From: Flavobacterium sp. LC2016-13
Lineage (GTDB): Bacteria; Bacteroidota; Bacteroidia; Flavobacteriales; Flavobacteriaceae
DNA: 56,977 bases
Direction of reading: 5' to 3'
NCBI RefSeq assembly: GCF_009707955.1
Contig: NZ_WMDQ01000020.1
Span: 1-56,977, forward strand
A program made the position numbers and the translations under genes. Within the stretch, counting starts at the first letter, position 1. Each line of letters starts with the position of its first letter. The notes under the pieces are model-generated. The model worked only from the letters and a program-made list of their open reading frames with translations, was not told the DNA's origin and did no database searches. This document shows positions 8,802 to 15,898 of this stretch, one piece after another.

Positions 8802-8819
8802 TGAAATTAGAGTGTAATG

Positions 8820-8880
8820 GATTAACTGATTCAAAGACTTAATTTGGTGGGGAAACCCCGGAAGTAAGTTAATCTTGACC
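8820..8880 (-). repeat. Array module B
   Basis: Boxes GGTCAA (8880-8875) and TACTTC (8866-8861) flank GATTAACT, which pairs perfectly with AGTTAATC at 8827-8820, followed by CATTAC (8819-8814). The loop carries a GGGG-TTT-CCCC microhelix. Confidence 0.7.
8845..8860 (-). ncRNA. Microhelix ending in ACCA inside module B
   Basis: On the minus strand CGGGGTTTCCCCACCA reads as a 4-bp G/C stem with a UUU loop, followed by A and CCA. This imitates the acceptor end of a tRNA: stem, discriminator A, CCA. It may be coincidental, but it sits in an array that already contains two other tRNA-like pieces. Confidence 0.4.
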
Positions 8881-8902
8881 CTCATTTTTATTAATAATAA
8901 TT

Positions 8903-8962
8903 TTAAAACTTGCCGGACTCGAACCGGAGTTACCAATTTTCTGACGTAAGTTTTAATTGATC
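8903..8962 (-). ncRNA. Array module C: acceptor plus T-arm mini-tRNA shape
   Basis: Degenerate boxes GATCAA (8962-8957) and TACGTC (8948-8943) flank TTAAAACT. With the next T it pairs over 9 bp with AAGTTTTAA at 8911-8903, followed by AATTAT. The enclosed region has a T-arm: CCGG (8927-8924), loop TTCGAGT, CCGG (8916-8913). Read as a tRNA, AAAACTT (8954-8948) and AAGTTTT (8911-8905) form a perfect 7-bp acceptor stem with discriminator A. About 17 nt replace both the D and the anticodon arm. The 5' acceptor strand is part of the repeat box. Confidence 0.6.
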
Positions 8963-8970
8963 ATTAATAG

Positions 8971-9088
8971 TGAAGCAGATGGGATTCGAACCCACGACCC
9001 GGACATTAAAAGTGTACGAAGTAAGTTTTGATTGACCTTTGATGGATAATTTCAAAACTACCTGCTCTAACCGCTGAGCTACTGCCTC
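8971..9088 (-). ncRNA. tRNA-like RNA with a module in place of the normal anticodon arm
   Basis: 118 nt. The 5' strand GAGGCAG (9088-9082) pairs with CTGCTTC (8978-8972) over 7 bp (one G-U), with discriminator A at 8971. The D arm is canonical (TAGCTCAGCGGTTAGAGCA). The T arm is canonical (GTGGG-TTCGAAT-CCCAT). The space for the anticodon arm (9062-9001) holds 62 nt instead of 17. It contains module D: AGTTTTGA (9059-9052) pairs perfectly with TCAAAACT (9031-9024), and the 20-nt loop contains AATTAT and GGTCAA. No normal anticodon stem-loop can be drawn with confidence; a weak GGTAG/TTATCC pairing with loop TTTTGAAA is an alternative. An ordinary decoding tRNA is unlikely. An RtcB-spliced intron-containing tRNA is an alternative. 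Confidence 0.65.
9018..9059 (-). repeat. Array module D, permuted, inside the tRNA-like RNA
   Basis: Here the helix strands come in the opposite order: AGTTTTGA (9059-9052), AATTAT, CCATCAAA, GGTCAA (9037-9032), TCAAAACT (9031-9024), TACTTC (9023-9018). The constant boxes AATTAT and GGTCAA fall in one hairpin loop, and the open ends join the tRNA body. The module is thus a circular permutation of the other four. Confidence 0.65.
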
Positions 9089-9107
9089 ATAATATTTGAA
9101 TAAAAAT

Positions 9108-9164
9108 GTAATGGTATAAGTGTAAATCTTTTAATGGTTTTTCTGAAGTAACTTAAACTTGACC
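9108..9164 (-). repeat. Array module E (first in the transcript)
   Basis: Boxes GGTCAA (9164-9159) and TACTTC (9150-9145) flank GTTTAAGT. The best partner is ACTTATAC at 9121-9114, pairing 7/8 with one U-U mismatch, followed by CATTAC (9113-9108). The 3' box supports the assignment despite the mismatch. Confidence 0.6.
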
Positions 9165-9220
9165 TATTTTATTCTTTTTATATTTTCAATGAACTTGTTT
9201 TATTTCCTGAACAAAGATTT

Positions 9221-9228
9221 CAAAAGTA
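9221..9228 (-). promoter_or_regulatory. Possible -7 element for the RNA/RING transcript
   Basis: The minus strand reads TACTTTTG, an exact TAnnTTTG match. A good -33 TTTG is not present 19 nt upstream. The shared operator (9230-9248) occupies the expected spacer, so the promoter may depend on a regulator. Confidence 0.45.
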
Positions 9229-9229
9229 G

Positions 9230-9248
9230 TACGCAGTTATTTTGCGCA
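9230..9248. promoter_or_regulatory. Shared inverted-repeat operator, copy 2 (between RNA locus and HD gene)
   Basis: TACGCA-GTTATTT-TGCGCA. It lies between two divergent transcription units, overlapping the -33 of the HD gene and lying in the spacer of the RNA/RING promoter. One bound regulator could control both directions. Confidence 0.65.
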
Positions 9249-9271
9249 GTGAAAAAGAAATGTTATTTTTG
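9241..9271 (+). promoter_or_regulatory. Bacteroidota-type promoter of the HD hydrolase gene
   Basis: TTTG (9241-9244), a 19-nt spacer, then TATTTTTG (9264-9271), an exact TAnnTTTG box. The ATG follows at 9285, so the leader would be only a few nucleotides long. The -33 overlaps the inverted repeat at 9230-9248. Confidence 0.65.
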
Positions 9272-9284
9272 AGTAAAAAAGAAT

Positions 9285-9899
9285 ATGAATCTTAAGGAAA
9301 AATTTACCGAATTGCTCGATAAAATTGGTTTTGCTGAAAGTGATATTCAGAAGAATTGGTTGAATTTAGAAAAAGCATATTCCAATAAATCAAGACATTA
9401 TCATAATCTAACTCATATTGAAGCTATGATTGAGAGTTATGAAACTTACTTCGACAAGCTTCAATTTCCGAATGAAATATTATTTTCTATTTTTTATCAC
9501 GATTATATTTATTCTAGTCGTAAAAAAGATAATGAACTCAAAAGTGCAGAATTTGCATTGTCTGTTTTGCCTGAAAATGCCAAGCTTGATAAAAAATTAG
9601 TTTTTGATGCGATTTGTGCTACTCAACATCATCAACAAAATATAGTTAAAGATATTAATTGGCTAATCGATTTTGATTTGAAAGTTCTTGCCTGGGATTG
9701 GGAAGCTTATAAAGTGTATTTTGAGCAAATTCGAAAAGAATATCGTATTTATCCTGATTTTTTATACAAACCGGGAAGGGCTCAAGCTTTGAACCATTTT
9801 TTGAAGAATGACTTTATTTTTCAAACTGATGAATTCAGGAATTTATATGAAGAGAAAGCCCGAAAGAATATTGAGGCAGAGATTTTATTGTTGATGTAA
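9285..9899 (+). CDS. HD-superfamily metal-dependent phosphohydrolase (COG4339-like)
   Basis: A protein of 204 residues matching the small HD hydrolase family by its ordered motifs: RHYHNLTHI (about 37-45), FYHDYIY (about 67-73), NELKSAEFA and ATQHH. These supply the His/Asp metal ligands. There is no signal peptide, so it is cytosolic. HD enzymes cleave phosphomonoesters or phosphodiesters; the substrate of this subfamily is not known to me. It is divergent from the tRNA-like RNA and shares its operator, which also lies at rtcB. A role in trimming RNA ends, such as opening a cyclic phosphate, is an attractive but unproven inference. A strong terminator follows. Confidence 0.8.
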   Translation: MNLKEKFTELLDKIGFAESDIQKNWLNLEKAYSNKSRHYHNLTHIEAMIESYETYFDKLQFPNEILFSIFYHDYIYSSRKKDNELKSAEFALSVLPENAKLDKKLVFDAICATQHHQQNIVKDINWLIDFDLKVLAWDWEAYKVYFEQIRKEYRIYPDFLYKPGRAQALNHFLKNDFIFQTDEFRNLYEEKARKNIEAEILLLM

Positions 9900-9913
9900 A
9901 TATTACCGTTGTT

Positions 9914-9962
9914 AAACCCGACAGGTTTTATCCGAAGCCTCAGGATAAAACCTGTCGGGTTT
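9914..9962 (+). terminator. Terminator-like hairpin after the HD gene
   Basis: A perfect 20-bp inverted repeat: left arm 9914-9933 (AAACCCGACAGG start), right arm 9943-9962. It is 14 nt after the HD stop codon. The right arm ends GGGTTT with no long T-run. Confidence 0.7.
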
Positions 9963-10050
9963 GCTATGTGTAACGATTATTTATGAGATGTTTGATGCAT
10001 TTCTGCGGGTCTCTATATAAAATATTTTTAGAACAATTTATCATTATTAA

Positions 10051-10150
10051 CCTAAATGCGTGAGGGATAGAGGCGGTATCCTTTTGCCGGCGAAGCAAGG
10101 CAAAAGATATAGCCGATCCCGAAGCTTCGGGACGACCCGGAGGGACACGC
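10051..10150 (+). repeat. Dispersed flavobacterial element, copy 1
   Basis: The core reads ATAG-N7-ATCCTTTT, a GC-rich hairpin (GCC-GGCGAAGCAA-GGC), AAAAGAT-N4-CCGAT, then a CCCGAAGC/GCTTCGGG hairpin. The same architecture occurs inverted at 51950-52040. I know this type of sequence as common in Flavobacterium intergenic regions; its function is not clear to me. Confidence 0.6.
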
Positions 10151-10180
10151 CCAAAAGCTGAAACGAAAAGTATTTAATTA

Positions 10181-11185
10181 CTAATTTTTTCCTTCGTAAT
10201 TAGGACAACCAAAACATTTTTTTGCTAAACTGAATTGATACGTTAGCGAAAGCTCGTAAATACCTCCAGTTTTTCCGATTTTGGTGGTGTTTAAATCGTA
10301 TGACAATCCTAAACGTAAATTTTCATATTGCAATCCTGTAAATAGGTTTACTGATGTTAGTAAATCGCCATTGATTCCGTTTTTTGCTGGGTTTGTGACT
10401 GCTGTTGCTCCAAAAAATATCTTTTCAAATAAAATGGAAGCTCCTAAATCAAATCGGTTATAACGGCCTTGTTGCATATAATTTGAGGTTACAAAAAACT
10501 TAGTTTCATACGGCAACAATACAGCATCGATATAATCTGCAATAAGAAATTCGTAACCTGCACTTAGCGAGAAAAAAGTATTTAACGGTACGTTTCCTTC
10601 TGAACTAAATGCAATGTTCGGTTTGTTAAGATGTTTCATCGAAAGACCAATCCAAATTTCATCGGTATTAAAAACCATTCCCGCCGATACATCAAAAAAG
10701 TTGACTTTTCTATTCAGTAAAATAGGGTCCATCGAACTTGAGTTTATAACTCCGGTTCCTATATTAATCTGGTCTTCTAATAATAAATTCTGAAATGCAA
10801 AGGATTTTATTCCGTAACCCACTTCAATTGCGGGTCTAAATTCCCAATAATCATTTAATCGAACTTTGTAAGCATAATTAGCATTGATTTCAGAAAAATT
10901 ATAGTTGGATATATTTTCTCTCTGGTTTAAGAAACTAACGCCAAAACCACTGTTTATGTCATCGCTCCAGGTATTTACGAAGGCATAATCTGTATCTATC
11001 CTAAGATCAAGATCCGGCCATTGTTCGCGGTGAATTATTCCTGCATAAGTGGTTTCCATAAACCCAGAGAATCCTGGATTCAGGGTTTCCGGAATTAAAA
11101 AATATTGTGTGAAAATAGGATCCTGAGCTCTTGCCTGCGAAAAAAAGCAACATGTTATAATTATAAAAAATAGTTTTAATTTCAT
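10181..11185 (-). CDS. PorP/SprF family type IX secretion system membrane protein
   Basis: A protein of 334 residues with signal peptide MKLKLFFIIITCCFFSQARAQ. The mature protein starts DPIFTQYFLIPETLNPGFSG, the family's typical opening (D-P-F-Q-Y-NP-G), and continues as an outer-membrane beta-barrel. PorP/SprF-like proteins work with the type IX secretion system and are usually encoded next to the large type B CTD protein they help export or anchor. That is the case here: the 1467-residue adhesin-like gene ends 17 nt upstream on the same strand, so the pair is an operon. Confidence 0.93.
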   Translation of the reverse strand: MKLKLFFIIITCCFFSQARAQDPIFTQYFLIPETLNPGFSGFMETTYAGIIHREQWPDLDLRIDTDYAFVNTWSDDINSGFGVSFLNQRENISNYNFSEINANYAYKVRLNDYWEFRPAIEVGYGIKSFAFQNLLLEDQINIGTGVINSSSMDPILLNRKVNFFDVSAGMVFNTDEIWIGLSMKHLNKPNIAFSSEGNVPLNTFFSLSAGYEFLIADYIDAVLLPYETKFFVTSNYMQQGRYNRFDLGASILFEKIFFGATAVTNPAKNGINGDLLTSVNLFTGLQYENLRLGLSYDLNTTKIGKTGGIYELSLTYQFSLAKKCFGCPNYEGKN

Positions 11186-11202
11186 TGTAAATCTTGTTGC
11201 TT

Positions 11203-14200
11203 TTATTTAATTAATGTCAATGCTCCTTTTTCGATCAACGTATGATTGTAAAAGGTTTTTAGCGTAATTCTATAATAATAGTTACCATTTTCGGCCTCTA
11301 AATCTTTTATCCTTCCATTCCATCCTCTGATGTTTGTTCCGGTTTCAGAATATACAACGGCTCCCCAGGTATCAAAAATGTCCAGCGTAATGTTTGACAA
11401 TCCTAAAAATACAGGTGCAAATGTGTCGTTAAACCCATCGTTATTTGGCGTAAATGCATTTGGTATAATAATGCTATATCCTTTTTCTACTTTTATTGTA
11501 GCGCTATAACTGTATTGACATCCAAAAGGATAATTTACCGTTTGTTTTATGGTGTAAGTTCCAACTCTTGTATAAATATGTTCCGGACTTTCTTCAGTTG
11601 AGAAATTACCATCTCCAAAATCCCATGATGTGCTGGTAAAATCACCTGTCGCCAGATTTGTAAATTTTACCGGATCATAAATAGAATATAAATCAAACAT
11701 TTCTTTACCATAAGAAGTCGTTGAGAAATTGGCCAGACCTAAAACCGGAGTATCCACATTAAGTGCATAGTCGGCTTTACAACCAAAACTATCTGTAACG
11801 GTAAAGATGATTAAACCGTTATTTTCGGTATTCATAATTTCGTTATTCGCTCCACTAACATCACCATCTGACCAGCTTAAAGTATACGGCGGGATTCCAC
11901 CTTTTACATGTCCAACAAATGTTTGTTTGACATATTTGGTATCACAATTAAATTCGGTTAAAACTTCAACTGTTGGTGTTAGTTGGTCAAATCGGGTAAT
12001 TTTCCAGGTTTCTGTTTGTTTACATCCATTAGCATCTGTTACAACAACAGTATAATTTCCGGGAACAAGATTGACTAAATCTTCTGTTTTTTGTCCATTA
12101 GACCAGCTGTAGCTATAAGGTTGCGTACCACCTGTTACTACTAAATTAATCTGACCGGTATCGGCTCTAACGCAATCTAACGGATTAGATACTTCTCCTC
12201 TTATTTCCAGTAATAAAGGTTCTACTATTGTAAAAGTTTCTTTTATTTCACAATTTTTGGCATCCGTAATGGTTACTGAATATTTTCCTGGACCAATATT
12301 ATTTCTCTCAATTCCTGCTGTTGCATCATCATCCCAAACGAGTTTAACAGGAGCTTTACCTCCAACTAGATTAAGACGAATATGCCCGTCTTTTTGACCA
12401 AAACAAGATATTTGTTTTACATCCGGATTTATGGTAAAAACTGGTGCATTATCTATCACGATAGTGAATACTTTAGGACAACCTAATGAATCTGTAATCG
12501 TGATAATATATGTTCCGGCAGATAAATTATTTTGTACAAGTCCTGTACCTAAATTGCTCCATTTTATAATATATGGATCTCCGGTTGCAAACGGAACTCC
12601 TCCTGTAATACTATTTATGGTAATCGATGCATTAGCATAATTATAACACGCTATTTCGGTTTTTGTATAATTTAATTTTATCTCATCGTTCTGAAGTAAA
12701 ATCACTTGTAACTTATCTGTACAACCAGAATTATCAGTAACAGTTAAATCATAGGTTCCTGCATATAAATTTCTTGGGTTTTGAACTGTACTTGTATATC
12801 CGTTTGGTCCTCTCCAAAAGTATCGGTAATTAAAAACGCCAGGAGATGTTTCTGTAAATCTTCCCCCAACAGTTTTTACATTAATTTCTCCTGTGTTATA
12901 TCCGTAACACAAAATATCGACCTGACTTACATAAGTTACATCTAATAATGGTGGTTCGATAATTGTATAGCTTCCTGTCAGCGTATTACAGCTGTTAACT
13001 TCTGTAATGGTTACATCATATTTTCCTGGTCCTAAATTAGTAAGATTACCAGAGTTAACCGGAAACGAAACTCCGTCTTTTAACCATACATAAGTATAAG
13101 GCTGAGTTCCTCCAGTTGGAGTAAAATTGATTCTTCCATCATTTAACCCAAAACAGGTTATGTCGCTTTTAGATTGTTGTAATATCTGAAATTTACCCGG
13201 CTCACTAACATAATAGCTTTTTGTAAAAGGACATTTTCCATTATCGGTAACGGTTAAATAATAGGTTCCTGCTATTAAATTAGAAATGTTTTGATTTGAA
13301 CTTTTAAAGTTATTAGGGCCAGTCCACGAGAATACATATGGATTTCCTGTTGGAAAAGGAATTCCTCCTGCAGCCGTTATGGTTATTGCTCCGTCACTTA
13401 AGCCAAAACAAGTCACCGTTTTTATAGTTTCTGCAATTTTTATTAAAGGATCAACCGTAACTGTAATTGTAAAATCAGGTCCCGGACAAACTTTAGATAT
13501 AGGCGATATTGTATATGTTACGGTCGCAGGACTGTTCGTATTATTCGTTAAATACTGACTAATTGTTGTAACCGGACTTGATTGCGCACCAACTCCACTT
13601 ACAGCTCCCGGAGGAGAAACTATTGGTGTAGACCATATGTAAGTCGTTCCTGCAGGTACATTGTCAATTCCGTTTGTAAAAGGAGTAACCTGAAAAGAAG
13701 AACCACTACAAATTTGTACCGTTTTTGGCGTTATAACAGGAGAAAGAACTGTATTAACCGAAAAATTAGCAGTTTTTGTAGTTGTCCCGCAACTATTGGT
13801 AACACTAAAAATTGCCTGATAATTTCCGCTAGTTGTATAATTTATCGATCCCGGATTAAGCGATGTAGATGAAGACGGCGTTCCTCCTGGAAAAGTCCAC
13901 AAATAAGTTATCTCATTAGCAGGAGAACAAGTTTGTTCTACTTTACCAACAGGTTTTATCGTTGCTGAATTACAAAAATCTGAAATAGGATCTAGCGTAA
14001 TAACCGGCGGTTTCTTTACTTGTATTGTTTTTTCAATAGACCTTGCTGTTATTCCACACGAATTCCAAGCTGTCAGCCTTACATAATAAGTACCTGGTGT
14101 CACAAAATTAAAAACCGGGTTTTTAGATGAATAACCAGTTCCATTTGCAAAATTCCATTGGCCCATTGCTGATCCTGGATATGTTTCTTTACCACAGAAT

Positions 14201-15606
14201 CCTTCATTATAATAATAAACATCCCATCTATAATTTTCTGCACCACAACTTAAGCTAGTGTCAGTAGTATTGGTCATTTGAACATTAGTTGAAGCACAAG
14301 CATTACCAAATGTAAAGTCAGGCTGTAATATTGGCTCTACACATATATATTGTGGAGGTGGTGTTATTCCAACTCCGCAAGGCGTAGTAGCGGTCAATGT
14401 AACTGCATATTTACCCGGTTTTGTATATATGTGATAAGGAGTAACATCTCTGGATGTTGTTCCATCTCCAAAATCCCAAGTATAAACATTAAGAGTACTA
14501 CAGCCATTAGTATAACCTGCATAAGTTGAATTGCTGAAAGATACTCCGTAATTAACACAGGCAACAGCTGGTACATAATAACTTATCACCGGTACGTCTA
14601 AAATAATAATAGGTCCGGCATTAAGGTATGTGCTACCACAAGATGTCGTTATTGTTAAATTGACAGTACTTCCACCTGTATCACAATTGGCTCTTGTATA
14701 TTTATGTGGAATAGGAAAATTTTGAGAAGCCTGTGGATTTAATTTATTATAATATACAGAACTTTCTAATTGCGTCTGAGTATAACTTTGATAAGTACCG
14801 TCTCCATAACTAACCTGATATTGGGTATCTGAAGGATTAAGTCCCCAGGCACCAATTGCAAAATCCATTGGAGCAACGGGTACACATAAATTGGTTGTAT
14901 TACCCGGAGCTATAAGTGCACCAATTGGGTTATTAGAGTTTTTAACTACATAAGTAATTGAATTACTGCAACTGTTAGTTCCGTTTGCGGTTATGACCAT
15001 ATTAAAAGAACCTAACTTTTGGTATTCATGAGATTTAGGAAAAATTACATTTGCTTCTGAAGTGCCATCTCCCCAATCTACACTATATGCTGCTATACAA
15101 CCAACTGAATTGGAACTATTTCCAACATTAATCGTAAATTTAGGATTCGAGTTATTGTCACCACATCTTTCAAAGGGTTTATTTGATCCTGGATTATTTT
15201 GATCTGTAAATTTTAAGTCCGGTTTCTGTAAAACCGAAACAGTATTTGTTTTTGTATTTACTTCACCATTGGCATCCGTTACAGTAAGTGTTACTGTAAA
15301 ATATTGAATACCACAACCTAACGCTGTAAAGCTATGGCTTGGGTTACTGTTTGTTGCATTAGGAGTTCCGTCTCCAAAATTCCACACATATTTAAATGGA
15401 CCAACACCAGTAACAACAGGAGTAAATGTAACAGGAGTTCCTGAACAAGCACCGTCATTGCTGAAATTAAAATCTACAGTTGGTGGAACAACAAAGTCGA
15501 TATTGCTTTTATGAGTTGGATAATTTTTATCGGCAGTATTAAACCCGAAAACCGAAGAAGTAATTAATAAAACAATATATAGATGTAATAAGTAGAGTTT
15601 CCTCAT
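11203..15606 (-). CDS. Large PKD/SprB-repeat surface protein with T9SS type B sorting domain
   Basis: The start is set at the ATG at 15606 (MRKLYLLHLYIVLLITSSVFG, a signal peptide), giving 1467 residues. Several PKD-like domains come first (WNFGDGTPNATNSNPSHSF; WDFGDGTTSRDVTPYHIY). About seven SprB-type repeats follow in the second half (ITCFGLNDGRINFTPTGGTQPYTYVW, then GTYDLTVTD types). One more PKD domain (WDFGDGNFSTEESPEHIY) precedes the C-terminal domain. That domain begins IIPNAFTPNNDGFNDTF and ends GALTLIK, the gliding-motility-associated type B T9SS signal. It should be a secreted or surface adhesin, exported with the adjacent PorP/SprF protein. The exact adhesive target cannot be read from sequence. 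Confidence 0.93.
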   Translation of the reverse strand: MRKLYLLHLYIVLLITSSVFGFNTADKNYPTHKSNIDFVVPPTVDFNFSNDGACSGTPVTFTPVVTGVGPFKYVWNFGDGTPNATNSNPSHSFTALGCGIQYFTVTLTVTDANGEVNTKTNTVSVLQKPDLKFTDQNNPGSNKPFERCGDNNSNPKFTINVGNSSNSVGCIAAYSVDWGDGTSEANVIFPKSHEYQKLGSFNMVITANGTNSCSNSITYVVKNSNNPIGALIAPGNTTNLCVPVAPMDFAIGAWGLNPSDTQYQVSYGDGTYQSYTQTQLESSVYYNKLNPQASQNFPIPHKYTRANCDTGGSTVNLTITTSCGSTYLNAGPIIILDVPVISYYVPAVACVNYGVSFSNSTYAGYTNGCSTLNVYTWDFGDGTTSRDVTPYHIYTKPGKYAVTLTATTPCGVGITPPPQYICVEPILQPDFTFGNACASTNVQMTNTTDTSLSCGAENYRWDVYYYNEGFCGKETYPGSAMGQWNFANGTGYSSKNPVFNFVTPGTYYVRLTAWNSCGITARSIEKTIQVKKPPVITLDPISDFCNSATIKPVGKVEQTCSPANEITYLWTFPGGTPSSSTSLNPGSINYTTSGNYQAIFSVTNSCGTTTKTANFSVNTVLSPVITPKTVQICSGSSFQVTPFTNGIDNVPAGTTYIWSTPIVSPPGAVSGVGAQSSPVTTISQYLTNNTNSPATVTYTISPISKVCPGPDFTITVTVDPLIKIAETIKTVTCFGLSDGAITITAAGGIPFPTGNPYVFSWTGPNNFKSSNQNISNLIAGTYYLTVTDNGKCPFTKSYYVSEPGKFQILQQSKSDITCFGLNDGRINFTPTGGTQPYTYVWLKDGVSFPVNSGNLTNLGPGKYDVTITEVNSCNTLTGSYTIIEPPLLDVTYVSQVDILCYGYNTGEINVKTVGGRFTETSPGVFNYRYFWRGPNGYTSTVQNPRNLYAGTYDLTVTDNSGCTDKLQVILLQNDEIKLNYTKTEIACYNYANASITINSITGGVPFATGDPYIIKWSNLGTGLVQNNLSAGTYIITITDSLGCPKVFTIVIDNAPVFTINPDVKQISCFGQKDGHIRLNLVGGKAPVKLVWDDDATAGIERNNIGPGKYSVTITDAKNCEIKETFTIVEPLLLEIRGEVSNPLDCVRADTGQINLVVTGGTQPYSYSWSNGQKTEDLVNLVPGNYTVVVTDANGCKQTETWKITRFDQLTPTVEVLTEFNCDTKYVKQTFVGHVKGGIPPYTLSWSDGDVSGANNEIMNTENNGLIIFTVTDSFGCKADYALNVDTPVLGLANFSTTSYGKEMFDLYSIYDPVKFTNLATGDFTSTSWDFGDGNFSTEESPEHIYTRVGTYTIKQTVNYPFGCQYSYSATIKVEKGYSIIIPNAFTPNNDGFNDTFAPVFLGLSNITLDIFDTWGAVVYSETGTNIRGWNGRIKDLEAENGNYYYRITLKTFYNHTLIEKGALTLIK

Positions 15607-15701
15607 AGAAAAGATTTTGTTTTTGAGGCGTAAAAGTATATGTTTTTTTTTAACAAAAAAATAGTACAAATACTCGTTTTAAAAAGAAGTGACCAATCAA
15701 A

Positions 15702-15720
15702 TACGCAACTATTTTGCGCA
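15702..15720. promoter_or_regulatory. Shared inverted-repeat operator, copy 3 (WYL regulator promoter)
   Basis: TACGCA-ACTATTT-TGCGCA, the same layout as the copies at 6209 and 9230. Its centre contains the -33 TTTG of the WYL gene promoter, as at the HD gene. This suggests autoregulation by the WYL protein and control of the RNA-repair genes by the same factor. Confidence 0.6.
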
Positions 15721-15743
15721 GTTCGATAAAAAGTGTATTTTTA
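15713..15743 (+). promoter_or_regulatory. Promoter of the WYL regulator gene
   Basis: TTTG (15713-15716), a 19-nt spacer, then TATTTTTA (15736-15743), one mismatch from TAnnTTTG. Geometry is identical to the HD gene promoter. The ATG is 155 nt further on, leaving a long AT-rich leader with an ATTGAG/CTCAAT inverted repeat. Confidence 0.55.
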
Positions 15744-15898
15744 GCACTTAAGCTTTCGATTGAGAAATATTTTTATCACTCTTTATTTTAAAAAAGATTG
15801 CTCAATTTTTAAAAAATAAGATTTTATCTACAGATTAAATTTGAAGAAATAAATCGAAAATGGAAATCTTTATAATCAAGGATTAAAAATATCAGGAT

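Larger units (their letters stand above)
8746..9164 (-). ncRNA. Candidate structured RNA: five-module tRNA-like array
   Basis: Reading the minus strand, GGTCAA-N8-TACTTC occurs at 9164-9145, 9037-9018, 8962-8943 (one change in each box), 8880-8861 and 8801-8782. The N8 differs each time yet has a complement nearby: at 9121-9114 (7/8), 9059-9052, 8910-8903, 8827-8820 and 8759-8752 (all 8/8). Each partner is followed by AATTAT or CATTAC. Thus two constant boxes flank a covarying helix, strong evidence for a selected RNA fold. The modules enclose a tRNA-like body, an acceptor/T-arm mini-tRNA and an ACCA-ended microhelix. A TACTTTTG -7-like box at 9228-9221 could start the transcript near 9214. 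It may run on into the RING/TerD gene. I recognise no named RNA family. Confidence 0.72.

Noticed and set aside
8881..9088. Two ordinary tRNA genes on the minus strand
   Set aside because: The first lacks a normal anticodon stem-loop and carries a 45-nt excess; the second has no D or anticodon arm. Both are better read as tRNA-like parts of the array.
8782..9164. CRISPR array formed by the five GGTCAA-N8-TACTTC repeats
   Set aside because: The middle of each repeat varies and pairs with a nearby partner, spacing is uneven (75-127 nt), the inserts include tRNA-like parts, and no cas genes are near.
15686..15698. GAAGTGACCAATC near the WYL promoter as a sixth array box
   Set aside because: The GAAGTA and TTGACC boxes are not at the 14-nt spacing and no complementary partner is present.
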